From: Streptomyces sp. CNQ-509
GTDB lineage: Bacteria; Actinomycetota; Actinomycetes; Streptomycetales; Streptomycetaceae
Assembly: GCF_001011035.1 (NCBI RefSeq)
Contig: NZ_CP011492.1
Location: 3,419,501 to 3,483,500 of the forward strand
Direction: 5' to 3'
DNA length: 64,000 nucleotides
Each line of letters starts with the position of its first letter. Position 1 is the stretch's first letter. The notes beneath the pieces are model-generated. The model searched no databases, was not told the origin of the DNA, and was given only the letters and a program-made list of their open reading frames with translations. Both the position numbers and the translations under genes were made by a program. Below, in pieces: positions 28,311-37,174 of this stretch.

Positions 28311-28373
28311 TTCGTACGGAACCGTTTCGTACGGCCCACGCTAGATCGCGGCCGGGAGAAACGCAACCGTTTC
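28311..28373. promoter_or_regulatory. Candidate TetR operator region
   Basis: Between the divergent tetR and terpene cyclase genes. A perfect inverted repeat GAAACG-CAAC-CGTTTC lies at 28358-28373, and AACCGTTTC occurs a second time at 28319-28327 inside the direct repeat TTCGTACGG (28311-28319 and 28325-28333). Shared half-sites in the regulator's own promoter suggest autoregulation and possibly control of the terpene genes on the other side. Confidence 0.5.
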
Positions 28374-28519
28374 ACCCGGCGACTTCGCGAGCCGATGCCC
28401 CATCGGCCAATCCCCCTTTTATGCCTACTCTTTCGAGCGATTGCCGCACTCGGCGCAGATGCCTAGCGTCGAAGTATGACGATCTCCTCGCCGACCGCCG
28501 CGGAGGCCGGGTGCCGCGC

Positions 28520-29728
28520 ATGACCGGAGCACCCGCAGAAGCACTCCGCGCCCTCCTCCCCCTCGGCCCCACCGGCCTCGGCACCGCCGCCGCGCACCCG
28601 CTCGCCGGGTACGTACCGGAGGCCGTCCCGAAGCCCGAGGCGGAGCCCCCTGCCCGTACGAAGACCGGGCCGGAGCCGGCATCCGGCGCCGGACCCGGCA
28701 CCGACTCGGACTCAGGCTCCACCGCGGGGCCCGAGGCCGGCACCGCGCCACCGCCCGACGGCGGCGGCGAGCGCGGCGGCCTGCGGATCCCGCCGCTGCA
28801 CTGCCCCGACGCCCTGCGCAACGACCCCGCGCTCGGGGACGAGGTCAACGAGCGGCTGGTCGCGTGGGCGGAGGAGATCGGCATCTTCACCGGGCGCATC
28901 GAGCGCCTGCGCTCCCACCAGTTCGGCCGCCTCTTCATGCTCGCGCACCCCGACTGCGACGACCCCGACCGGCTGCTGGCCGCCGCCAAGTGCGGCCTGT
29001 CCGAGTGGTCCGTCGACGACCACTGGGTGGACGAGGGCGAGGACCCCGATCCCGCCCTGCTCGGCGAACGGATGGCGCTGGCGCACGCCGTCATCGACCC
29101 CGTCCGGCTCCCCGCGCGCTACATGCCGCAGTTCGAGGAGACCGTCCAGCGCGAGCCGGTGCTCCGCGCGTTCCGCTCCGCCCTCGCGCACCTCTCGCGG
29201 TACGCGAGCCCCACCCAGGTCGCCCGGCTGCGGCACGAGTTGGCCGTCATGTTCGTCGGGTACGGCCAGGAGGCCGAGTGGCGCTCCTCGGCGCGCACCC
29301 CCGCGGTGTGGGAGTACCTGCTCCACCGCTACGAGAACGCGTTCTTCCCCTGCATGGTCCTCGTGGACCCCGTCAGCGGGTACGAGCTGCCGCCCGACGA
29401 GTTCGCCGACGCCCGGGTCCGCCGTACGTACCTCTACGCCGGCACCGCCAGCGTGCTCCTCAACGACCTGTACTCGATGGGAAAGGAAGACCCCACGGAC
29501 ACCAACCTGCCCAATCTGATCGCCGCAGAAGAAGGGTGCACCCTCCAGGAGGCCGTGGACCGGACGGCCCTGATCCACGACGAGCTGATGCACACCTACG
29601 AGATGGAGGCCGCGGCCCTGACCGCCGCCGGCTCCCCGCAGCTCGGCCGCTTCCTGGCCGGGGTGTGGGCGTGGATGGGCGGCTGCAAGGAGTGGCACGC
29701 CACCAGCGCCCGCTACCAGACCGCCTGA
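28520..29728 (+). CDS. 2-methylisoborneol synthase-like terpene cyclase
   Basis: 402-residue class I terpene synthase. Residues 1-75 are a disordered Pro/Gly/acidic leader with a GPTGLGT motif that, from memory, recurs in 2-MIB synthases. The metal-binding Asp-rich motif is DDHWVDE (near residue 165) and the NSE/DTE motif NDLYSMGKE (near 317), followed by the conserved HDELMHTYEMEAAAL. It cyclises a C11 methylated geranyl diphosphate supplied by the methyltransferase 233 bases downstream. The canonical 2-MIB synthase motif is, as recalled, DDCYCED, so this enzyme is divergent and could make another C11 terpene such as 2-methylenebornane. Start ATG 28520; GTG 28511 (GGAGG four bases upstream) is possible. 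Confidence 0.85.
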   Translation: MTGAPAEALRALLPLGPTGLGTAAAHPLAGYVPEAVPKPEAEPPARTKTGPEPASGAGPGTDSDSGSTAGPEAGTAPPPDGGGERGGLRIPPLHCPDALRNDPALGDEVNERLVAWAEEIGIFTGRIERLRSHQFGRLFMLAHPDCDDPDRLLAAAKCGLSEWSVDDHWVDEGEDPDPALLGERMALAHAVIDPVRLPARYMPQFEETVQREPVLRAFRSALAHLSRYASPTQVARLRHELAVMFVGYGQEAEWRSSARTPAVWEYLLHRYENAFFPCMVLVDPVSGYELPPDEFADARVRRTYLYAGTASVLLNDLYSMGKEDPTDTNLPNLIAAEEGCTLQEAVDRTALIHDELMHTYEMEAAALTAAGSPQLGRFLAGVWAWMGGCKEWHATSARYQTA

Positions 29729-29763
29729 CCCGCCGGGCCGACCCGCCTGCCTGCCCGGACCGC

Positions 29764-29815
29764 CTGACCGGACCGTCTGACCGGACCGTCTGACCGGACC
29801 GTCTGACCGGACCGG
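29764..29815 (+). repeat. Tandem repeat, 4 x 13 bp
   Basis: Four copies of CTGACCGGACCGT (last base of the fourth copy is G) in the 233-base spacer between the terpene cyclase and methyltransferase genes, followed by two copies of CCCGGCAGA. Non-coding; it could arise by slippage and may affect transcript stability between the two genes. The rest of the spacer holds only the methyltransferase ribosome site. Confidence 0.85.
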
Positions 29816-29961
29816 CAGACCCGGCAGACCCGGCCCGTTCATCCCTCCGACGCACCCGCAGCTACGCCTGACGGGCCCACGCGTCCCGCATCGGCACGCC
29901 CCCGACCACCACGCCTCACCAGCTTCCGCACGCTCAGCACGCCCTCAGAAGGAGAACGACC

Positions 29962-30816
29962 ATGGCGGCAGCCGCCGACACGAACGTCCTCACCAGCCCG
30001 TACCAGCACTCCATCGCCGACTACTGGAACCGGGAGAGGGACCCGGTCAACCTCAAACTCGGCGACGTCAGCGGGACGTACCACCACCACTACGGCATCG
30101 GCGAGGTCGACCAGTCCGTGCTGGGGGGCCCGGAGGAGACCAGGGGAGAGCGGATCATCGCGGAGATGCACCGCCTGGAGACTGCACAGGCCACCCTCCT
30201 GCTCGACCACCTCGGCGAGCCCGACCGCGGCGCCCGGCTGCTGGACGCCGGCTCCGGCCGGGGCGGCACGAGCTTCATGGCGCACGAACGATTCGGCTGC
30301 CGCGTCGACGGCATCTCCATCTCGCAGTCGCAGGTCTCCTTCGCCAACGACCAGGTGCAGCGCCGCGGGCTGGGGAGCGCGGTGCGGTTCCACCTGAAGA
30401 ACATGCTCGACACGGGCTTCGAGACGGGCGCGTTCCGCGGGATCTGGAACAACGAGAGCACGATGTACGTGGAGTTGGCGCAGCTCTTCAAGGAGCACGC
30501 GCGGCTGCTCGCGCGCGGCGGCCGGTACGTCACCATCACCGGCTGCTACAACGACGCCTACGGGCTGCCGTCCCGCGCCGTCAGCCAGATCAACGCGCAC
30601 TACATCTGCAACGTCCACCCGCGGTCGACGTACTTCAAGGAGCTGGTCGCGAACCGGCTGGTGCCCGCGCAGGTCATCGACCTGACCGAGGCGACGATCC
30701 CGTACTGGGAGCTGCGGGCCAAGTCCTCCGTCGCCACCGGGATCGAGGAGGTGTTCCTCACGGCGTACCGCAGCGGGAGCTTCCAGTACCTGCTGATCGC
30801 CGCGGACCGGGTCTGA
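29962..30816 (+). CDS. gppmt: Geranyl diphosphate 2-C-methyltransferase
   Basis: 284-residue SAM-dependent methyltransferase adding a methyl group at C2 of geranyl diphosphate, the first step to 2-methylisoborneol. Family hallmarks are near-complete: YWNRERDPVNLKLGDV, HHHYGIGEVDQSV, the SAM site LLDAGSGRGGTSFMAHERFGC, IWNNESTMYVE, GRYVTITGCYNDAYGLPSRAVSQINAHYICNVHPRS and the C-terminal SGSFQYLLIAADRV. AAGGAG lies 9 bases before the ATG. It is downstream of its cyclase partner. The usual third gene of the operon, a cyclic-nucleotide-domain encapsulin, is not found next to it here. Confidence 0.95.
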   Translation: MAAAADTNVLTSPYQHSIADYWNRERDPVNLKLGDVSGTYHHHYGIGEVDQSVLGGPEETRGERIIAEMHRLETAQATLLLDHLGEPDRGARLLDAGSGRGGTSFMAHERFGCRVDGISISQSQVSFANDQVQRRGLGSAVRFHLKNMLDTGFETGAFRGIWNNESTMYVELAQLFKEHARLLARGGRYVTITGCYNDAYGLPSRAVSQINAHYICNVHPRSTYFKELVANRLVPAQVIDLTEATIPYWELRAKSSVATGIEEVFLTAYRSGSFQYLLIAADRV

Positions 30817-31021
30817 CCGGATCCGCTCGGCGCGCCCGGTGGGCGCCCGCGGCCGGCGGGACCCACCGGGGCGGCCCGGCGCCGGTGGCCGCGTCCGCAC
30901 CGGTGCCGGGTTCGGGGGCGGGGCGTCCGGGGCCCGGCGGTTCGGGGTTCGGGGTTCGGGTTCGGTAAAGGGGCGGGTAATAGGAGATCGGCCGCTCACG
31001 GGGTGCGTAAGGCTGGCGTAC

Positions 31022-31799
31022 GTGCGCATCGGGGTGCTGGGTCCGCTGGAGGTGGCGGTCGGCGGGGTGCCGGTGGAGATCGCCGGTGGCCGGCTCCGCG
31101 CGCTGCTCGTACGGCTCGCGCTCGACCCCGGCCGGTACGTCGGCACGACGCTGCTCGCCGACGGCCTCTGGGGCGACGACGCCCCCGACTACCCCGGCAA
31201 CGCGCTGCAGTCCTCGTCTCCCGGCCGCGCCGCGCGCTCGCCCCTGTCCGACGTCCTCGCGTACGGGCCCGCGGGCTACCGGCTCGCGCTGCCGCCGGAG
31301 GCGGTGGACGCCGTGCGCTTCGAGCGGCAGGCGCACGCCGGGCGCGAGGCGCTGGCGGCGGGCGCCGCAGCGGCGCGGCGGCTGCTGGAGGAGGCGCTGA
31401 CGCTGTGGCGCGGGCCCGCGCTCGCGGACGTGGCGGACGCGCCGCCCGCCCCGACTTCGCCGTCGGCCCCGCCAACGCCGCCGCCGCCGAGATCCGCCGC
31501 CGCCTCGACGGCCTGCCGGCGACCCGCCCCTCGAACCGCATGCGGTCGCCCTCGGCTTCTCCCTCATCGACTCCGCGACGAGCGGCGGCACCGAGCCCGA
31601 CCAGGCGGCCCTGGAGGAGCTGACAGCACTGGCCGCACGGGTCGATCCGATGGGCGGGCACCCGATGCTGGCCGTGCTGGAGCCGGGCATCGCGGTGTTC
31701 ACGGACGACGACGAGCGCGGGCTCGCCGCGATCGACGAGCGGCTGGGCCACCCGGACCCGTGGACGCGGGCGCTGCTGCGGATGATCCGGGCGGCGTTC

Positions 31800-31800
<1 letters not shown>
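31022..31800 (+). pseudogene. Remnant of an AfsR/SARP-family regulator
   Basis: GTG 31022 opens a typical SARP N-terminus (VRIGVLGPLEVAVGGVPVEIAGGRLRALLVRLAL, the OmpR-like DNA-binding domain) and the start of a transcriptional activator domain (DAVRFERQAHAGREAL) to about 31440. Homology then jumps frames: ANAAAAEIRRRLDGLPATR is in a second frame near 31460-31525, and FSLIDSATSGG...MLAVLEPGIAVFTDDDERGLAAIDERLGHPDPWTRALLRMIRAAF in a third up to about 31800. The NB-ARC ATPase region is missing. At least two frameshifts and a large internal deletion make it non-functional. It abuts a truncated ABC transporter gene. Confidence 0.75.
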
Positions 31801-32461
<661 letters not shown>

Positions 32462-32881
32462 GCGGTGTCTCCTTCTCGGTCTGCGGGAAGGAGCGTGCCG
32501 AGAACCGCTGGCACGGCGCGCACAGGACACTGTCACGGTGCGCTATGTCCGGTTTATCGGATTGCAGGAGGTGTGTTCGCTGAGAGCGGAATAGGGCCGT
32601 ACGGGTCCACCCGCACGCCGTGCACGACGGCGCCCCGACCGGCTCGTTGAGCGCCCGCCCGGGCCTCCGCGCACAACCACGCGCCCCCGCGCGACCCCCC
32701 AAGAGCCCGCTGCTGAGCACCGGAAAAGTGCCGCCAATCGGACCCCTGGGCTACGGTTCACGCTGCGGTACGTCAAACTTGTGACTGATCGCACTGTTTT
32801 ACTGTCCGGCATCATGGAAAACGACGGGCCGACCGAGCAACGGCCCGCGGTCGCCCGGGCACCCCGACAAGGAGAGAACTC
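32462..32881. promoter_or_regulatory. Divergent region upstream of crp
   Basis: 420 bases without a supported gene. Near the crp side the sequence CTTGTGACTGATCGCACTG (32778-32796) contains GTG-N8-CAC half-sites resembling a CRP-family operator and overlaps a possible -35 TTGTGA. Autoregulation is plausible but the match to the Streptomyces Crp consensus is imperfect. The remainder (32580-32710) is GC-rich with only chance open frames. Confidence 0.3.
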
Positions 32882-33556
32882 GTGGACGACGTTCTGCGGC
32901 GCGCGCCCCTCTTCGCCGCGCTCGACGACGAGCAGGCCGCGGAGCTGCGTGCCTCCATGACCGAGGCGACGCTGTCGCGCGGTGACGCGCTCTTCCACGA
33001 GGGCGAGCCCGGCGACCGGCTGTACGTCGTCACCGAGGGCAAGGTGAAGCTCCACCGCACCTCCCCGGACGGGCGCGAGAACATGCTGGCCGTGCTCGGC
33101 CCCGGCGAGCTGATCGGCGAGCTGTCCCTCTTCGACCCGGGCCCGCGCACGGCCACCGCCTCGGCGCTGACCGAGGTCAAGCTGCTCGGCCTCGGCCACG
33201 GCGACCTCCAGCCCTGGCTGAACGCCCGCCCCGAGGTCGCCTCCGCGCTGCTGCGGGCGGTCGCCCGCCGGCTGCGGCGCACCAACGACCAGATGTCCGA
33301 CCTGGTCTTCTCCGACGTCCCGGGCCGCGTCGCCCGCGCCCTGCTGGACCTCTCGCGGCGCTTCGGCGTCCCCGGGGACGAGGGCATCCACGTCGTGCAC
33401 GACCTGACGCAGGAGGAGCTGGCCCAGCTCGTCGGCGCCTCCCGGGAGACGGTCAACAAGGCGCTGGCGGACTTCGCCAGCCGCGGCTGGCTGCGCCTGG
33501 AGGCGCGGGCCGTGATCCTGCTGGACGTGGAGCGCCTGGCGAAGCGCTCGCGCTGA
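32882..33556 (+). CDS. crp: CRP/FNR-family transcriptional regulator Crp
   Basis: 224 residues, the standard length. The N-terminal cyclic-nucleotide-binding fold carries the phosphate-binding cassette PGELIGELSLFDPGPRTATASA (near residues 75-95). A dimerisation helix and the winged helix-turn-helix follow (TQEELAQLVGASRETVNKALADFASRGWL, near 170-200). In Streptomyces, Crp is a global regulator of germination and antibiotic production; the mycobacterial counterpart is at the same locus beside nth and the metallo-beta-lactamase gene. Start GTG 32882 follows AAGGAGAG. It converges on the next gene with only 21 bases between. Confidence 0.95.
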   Translation: MDDVLRRAPLFAALDDEQAAELRASMTEATLSRGDALFHEGEPGDRLYVVTEGKVKLHRTSPDGRENMLAVLGPGELIGELSLFDPGPRTATASALTEVKLLGLGHGDLQPWLNARPEVASALLRAVARRLRRTNDQMSDLVFSDVPGRVARALLDLSRRFGVPGDEGIHVVHDLTQEELAQLVGASRETVNKALADFASRGWLRLEARAVILLDVERLAKRSR

Positions 33557-33577
33557 CCGCTGGCCGGCCCGGCCCGG

Positions 33578-34411
33578 CTACGTGATCAGGCCGTGCTCCT
33601 TCAGATACTCGAGCTGGGCCCGCACCGACAGCTCCGCCGCGGGCCACAGCGTCCGGTCCACGTCCGCGTACACGTGCGCCACCACCTCCGCCGCCGTGCG
33701 GTGCCCGTTCTCGACCGCCGTCTCGACCTGCGCCAGCCGCGTCGCGCGGTGGGCCAGGTAGAACTCCACCGCGCCCTGGGCGTCCTCCAGCACCGGCCCG
33801 TGGCCCGGCAGCACCGTCGAGACGCCGTCGTCCACGGTGAGGGACCGCAGCCGGCGCAGCGAGTCGAGATAGTCGCCGAGCCGGCCGTCCGGATGGGCGA
33901 CCATCGTCGTACCACGGCCGAGGACGGTGTCGCCGGTGAGCACGGCGTCGTCGGCCGGCAGGTGGAAGCAGAGCGAGTCCGCCGTGTGGCCCGGCGTGGG
34001 CACGACCCGCAGCTCCAGCCCGCCGACGGATATCATGTCCCCCGCGGCCAGCCCCTCGTCGCCGAGGCGCAGCGCAGGGTCCAGGGCCCGCACCTTCGTC
34101 CCGGTCAGCTCCGCGAAGCGGGCCGCGCCCTCGGCGTGGTCCGCGTGCCCGTGGGTGAGCAGCGTGAGCGCCACCCGCAGGCCCGCCCGGTCCGCGGTGT
34201 CCACGACCGCCGCCAGATGGCCTTCGTCCAGCGGCCCGGGGTCGATCACCACGGCCCGCGCGGAGTCCGGCTCGGCGACGATCCACGTGTTCGTGCCGTC
34301 GAGGGTCATGGGCGAGGCGTTGGGCGCCAGCACGCACGTCGCGCGGGCGGTGGCCGGCCCGCTGAGCACCCCGCCGCGCGGCTGGCCTGGCAGCGCCACC
34401 GCGTCCGTCAC
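33578..34411 (-). CDS. Metallo-beta-lactamase-fold hydrolase
   Basis: 277 residues. The metal-binding HxHxDH motif is LTHGHADH (near residue 87), with further ligands in VPTPGHTADS (His) and LTGDTVLG (Asp), and the late His in VLPGHGPV. This is the glyoxalase II/LACTB2-like group (Rv3677c counterpart); LACTB2 relatives act as RNases or thioester hydrolases, but the substrate here is unknown. Cytosolic. It lies 34 bases after the NUDIX gene on the same strand, and the two are probably co-transcribed. Confidence 0.9.
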   Translation of the reverse strand: MTDAVALPGQPRGGVLSGPATARATCVLAPNASPMTLDGTNTWIVAEPDSARAVVIDPGPLDEGHLAAVVDTADRAGLRVALTLLTHGHADHAEGAARFAELTGTKVRALDPALRLGDEGLAAGDMISVGGLELRVVPTPGHTADSLCFHLPADDAVLTGDTVLGRGTTMVAHPDGRLGDYLDSLRRLRSLTVDDGVSTVLPGHGPVLEDAQGAVEFYLAHRATRLAQVETAVENGHRTAAEVVAHVYADVDRTLWPAAELSVRAQLEYLKEHGLIT

Positions 34412-34445
34412 ACGACCACCCCCGCCGTCCCCGGCGCCGCCGCCC

Positions 34446-35336
34446 TCATGACGGCAGCCTCCGCGTGAACTCCTCGTGCCCCGGTGCGCTCAGCACGACG
34501 TCGTCCCCCTCCATCCGGGCCTTCACCAGCACCGCCGACAGATCCCGCTCCCCGGCCGCGCCCAGGGCCTCGGCCGCCGACCCGAACGCCCGCAGCCCGC
34601 GCAGCATCGAGATCGTCGGCGGCAGCATCACCAGCTCGCCGCGCTCGTACCCCTCGGCCGCCTCGGCGGGCCTGACCCACTCCGCGCGGTCGGCCTCCGT
34701 CGAGGCGTTCCGCGTGCGCTGGCCCTCGGGGAGGGCGGCGACGAAGAACCACGTGTCATACCGCCGGGTCTCGAACTCCGGGGTTATCCAGCGCGCCCAG
34801 GCGCCGAGCAGATCGGTCCGTACGACCAGACCGCGGCGGGCCAGGAAATCGGCGAAGCCCAGCTCGCGGGCGACCAGCGCCGCGCGGTCCGCCTCCCAGT
34901 CCGCCCCCGTGGTGTCCGCCACGACCTCCGCCGCCGAGGCACCGGCCAGCAGCACCCCGGCCTCCTCGAACGTCTCCCGCACCGCCGCGCAGACCACCGC
35001 CTGCGCCTCCGGCTCGGCCACTCCCAGCCGCGCCGCCCACCGCGCCGGAGACGGCCCGGCCCAGGCCGCCGCGGACAGCGGGCGCTCGTCGCGCGGATCG
35101 ACGCCGCCGCCCGGGTAGGCGTACGCACCCGCGGCGAAGGGCATGGAGGTCTTCCTCCGCAGCATGTACACCCACGGGCCGTCGGGGGCCGTGCCGCGCA
35201 GCAGCAGCACCGTCGCCGCGCGACGCGGCGTGACGGGCGTCAGCTCGCCGCGGGCGAGCGCGCGGATGCGCTCGGCGGGCGGAATCCACCGGGGCTGCGC
35301 TCCGGCCGCGGCGTTCGCGGCGTTCATTTCGGACAT
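34446..35336 (-). CDS. NUDIX hydrolase (NUDT19/RppH-unrelated long form)
   Basis: 296 residues. The NUDIX fold is interrupted by a long insertion before the box: RRAATVLLLRGT ... AYAYPGGGVDPRDERPL ... VCAAVRETFEEAGVLLAG. The Glu residues of REtxEEaG are retained. The arrangement, and the C-terminal LPPTISMLRGLRAF, match the long actinobacterial/NUDT19-like group, whose human member is a CoA diphosphatase. Substrate is not established. Two perfect DnaA boxes lie 53-79 bases upstream of its start. It shares its operon with the metallo-beta-lactamase-fold gene. Confidence 0.85.
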   Translation of the reverse strand: MSEMNAANAAAGAQPRWIPPAERIRALARGELTPVTPRRAATVLLLRGTAPDGPWVYMLRRKTSMPFAAGAYAYPGGGVDPRDERPLSAAAWAGPSPARWAARLGVAEPEAQAVVCAAVRETFEEAGVLLAGASAAEVVADTTGADWEADRAALVARELGFADFLARRGLVVRTDLLGAWARWITPEFETRRYDTWFFVAALPEGQRTRNASTEADRAEWVRPAEAAEGYERGELVMLPPTISMLRGLRAFGSAAEALGAAGERDLSAVLVKARMEGDDVVLSAPGHEEFTRRLPS

Positions 35337-35388
35337 GACCGGGAGCCTACGGGCCGCCGAGGCGATGTTCGAGTGGGCAACCCCAGCC

Positions 35389-35415
35389 TGTGGACAACCG
35401 CCGGTGTGTGGACAA
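35389..35415 (-). promoter_or_regulatory. Pair of perfect DnaA boxes
   Basis: TGTGGACAA at 35389-35397 and again at 35407-35415, both exact complements of TTGTCCACA, in the same orientation with starts 18 bases apart. They lie in the short gap between ridA and the NUDIX gene, in the NUDIX promoter region. Two 9-base matches this close are unlikely by chance at this GC content. Confidence 0.55.
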
Positions 35416-35471
35416 CTCCGGGCCCGCCGGCCCCGTACCCGCCCCGGACGAACGCCCCGGAGCGGCAGCCC

Positions 35472-35939
35472 CTACCCGGCCAGCTCCGCCTGGAACTCGA
35501 TCTCCACGGGCGCGTCCAGCGGCAGCACCGCCACCCCCACCGCGCTCCGCGCGTGCACACCGGCCTCGCCCAGCGCCTGGCCCAGCAACTCGCTCGCCCC
35601 GTTGACCACACCCGGCTGCGCCGTGAAGTCCGGCGCCGAGGCGACGAAGCCGACGACCTTCACCACCCGTACGACCCGGTCGAGGTCCCCCGCGACCGAC
35701 TTGATCGCCGCGAGCCCGTTCAGCGCACACCGCGCGGCCAGTTCCCTGGCCTCCTCCGGCGTGACCTCCGCCCCGACCTTCCCGGTCAGCGGCAGCGTGC
35801 CGTCGACCATCGGGAGCTGCCCCGCGGTGAACACGTACGGCCCGCTGCGCACCGCCGGCACGTACGACGCCAGCGGCGGCACCACCTCGGGCAGGCTGAG
35901 CCCCAGCTCCGCGAGCTTCCCCTCGACCCGCCCCGCCAT
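35472..35939 (-). CDS. RidA-family reactive intermediate deaminase
   Basis: 155 residues of the YjgF/RidA fold, which hydrolyses reactive enamine/imine intermediates. Recognisable segments: PPLASYVPAVRSGPYVFTAGQLPMVDG, EARELAARCALNGLAAIKSVAGDL and the C-terminal SAVGVAVLPLDAPVEIEFQAE, where an Arg in the RSAVGV context (near residue 135) is the usual carboxylate-binding residue. Start ATG 35939 overlaps the stop of the DUF4177 gene (TGATG), so the two are coupled. The mycobacterial order (RidA next to a small DUF4177 protein and two ArsA-like ATPases) is the same. Confidence 0.9.
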   Translation of the reverse strand: MAGRVEGKLAELGLSLPEVVPPLASYVPAVRSGPYVFTAGQLPMVDGTLPLTGKVGAEVTPEEARELAARCALNGLAAIKSVAGDLDRVVRVVKVVGFVASAPDFTAQPGVVNGASELLGQALGEAGVHARSAVGVAVLPLDAPVEIEFQAELAG

Positions 35940-36094
35940 CAGCTCTTTTCCCGCTTCAGATACGCCACGAGCTGCTCGGAGTTGGGCCCGGGCACGACCT
36001 GGACCAGCTCCCAGCCGTCCTCGCCCCACTGGTCCAGGATCTGCTTGGTGGCGTGTACGAGCAGCGGCACGGTCGCGTATTCCCACTTCGTCAT
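35939..36094 (-). CDS. DUF4177 small protein
   Basis: 51 residues: MTKWEYATVPLLVHATKQ, then ILDQWGEDGWELVQVVPGP and a Lys/Arg end. Aromatic-rich KWEY...GWELV is the DUF4177 signature; function unknown. It would be easy to miss because of its size, but the ATG at 36094, the coupling to ridA (overlapping TGATG) and the conserved pattern support it. It is divergent from the first ArsA-like ATPase gene, 96 bases away. Confidence 0.85.
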   Translation of the reverse strand: MTKWEYATVPLLVHATKQILDQWGEDGWELVQVVPGPNSEQLVAYLKREKS

Positions 36095-36190
36095 GGGCCA
36101 GACTCTAGCCCGCCCCGGCTGGCCCCCGCTTGGGGCCGTCGGACGGAGGCGGTCTGCTGAGTCGCGCGCCGAGGAATTAGGCTCGCGGAC

Positions 36191-37174
36191 ATGAGCGGGC
36201 TCCAGAGGCTGCACGTGGTGACCGGCAAGGGCGGGACCGGCAAGACGACCGTGGCCGCCGCCCTGGCGCTGGCGCTGGCCGCCGACGGCAGGCGCACCCT
36301 GCTCGTCGAGGTGGAGGGCCGGCAGGGCATCGCCCAGCTCTTCGAGACAGAGCCGCTCCCGTACGGCGAGCGGCGCATCGCCTCGGCGCCGGGCGGCGGC
36401 GACGTGTACGCGCTCGCCATCGACGCCGAGCAGGCCCTGCTGGACTACCTGCAGATGTTCTACCGGATGGGCAGCGCGGGCCGGGCCCTCCGCCGCCTCG
36501 GCGCCATCGACTTCGTCACCACCATCGCCCCCGGCCTGCGCGACGTCCTGCTCACCGGCAAGGCGTGCGAGGCCGCCCGCCGCCAGGACAAGCACGGCCG
36601 GCACGTGTACGACGCGGTCGTCATGGACGCCCCGCCGACCGGCCGCATCACACGCTTCCTGGGCGTCAACGCCGAGGTCGCCGGGCTGGCCAAGGCCGGG
36701 CCCATCCACAACCACGCGCGGTCCGTGATGCGGGTCCTGACCTCGGCCCGTACCGCCGTGCACCTGGTCACCCTCCTTGAGGACATGCCCGTGCAGGAGA
36801 CCGTCGACGGCGTCGCCGAGCTGCGCGAGGCCGGGCTCCAGGTCGGCGCCGCCGTGATCAACATGGTGCGCCCCGCGCTCATGGACGAGGCGGAGCTGGA
36901 ACGGGCCGCCGCCGACCCCGCCGCCCTCGCCGCCGCGCTGTCCGCCGCCGGGCTGGGCGGCGCGAGCCGGGGCGCGCGGGCGGAGCGGCTGGTCGCGCCG
37001 CTGCTGCGGCAGGCGCGCGAGCATACGGAGCGGCTCGCCCTGGAACGTACGCAACGGGCCGCGCTGGCGCGGCTGGAGCTGCCGCAGTACGAACTGCCGC
37101 TGCTCACCGAGGGAGTGGATCTGGCCGGTCTCTACCGGCTCTCCGGCGAGTTGGGAAAGCAGTGGCCCCTATGA
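36191..37174 (+). CDS. ArsA/GET3-like ATPase, first of a pair
   Basis: 327 residues. Deviant Walker A GKGGTGKTT near residue 13, LVEVEGRQGIAQLF (switch-like), and Walker B region YDAVVMDAPPTGRITRFL near 150, all typical of ArsA/GET3 SIMIBI ATPases. The mycobacterial pair Rv3679/Rv3680 forms a heteromeric complex linked to lipid/carbohydrate homeostasis; there is no arsenite-type Cys cluster here, so arsenite transport is unlikely. It overlaps the second ATPase gene by four bases (ATGA), implying equal expression and complex formation. Confidence 0.9.
   Translation: MSGLQRLHVVTGKGGTGKTTVAAALALALAADGRRTLLVEVEGRQGIAQLFETEPLPYGERRIASAPGGGDVYALAIDAEQALLDYLQMFYRMGSAGRALRRLGAIDFVTTIAPGLRDVLLTGKACEAARRQDKHGRHVYDAVVMDAPPTGRITRFLGVNAEVAGLAKAGPIHNHARSVMRVLTSARTAVHLVTLLEDMPVQETVDGVAELREAGLQVGAAVINMVRPALMDEAELERAAADPAALAAALSAAGLGGASRGARAERLVAPLLRQAREHTERLALERTQRAALARLELPQYELPLLTEGVDLAGLYRLSGELGKQWPL

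Noticed and set aside
35389..35415. Replication origin
   Set aside because: Only two boxes, no dnaA/dnaN/recF neighbours and no AT-rich unwinding region.
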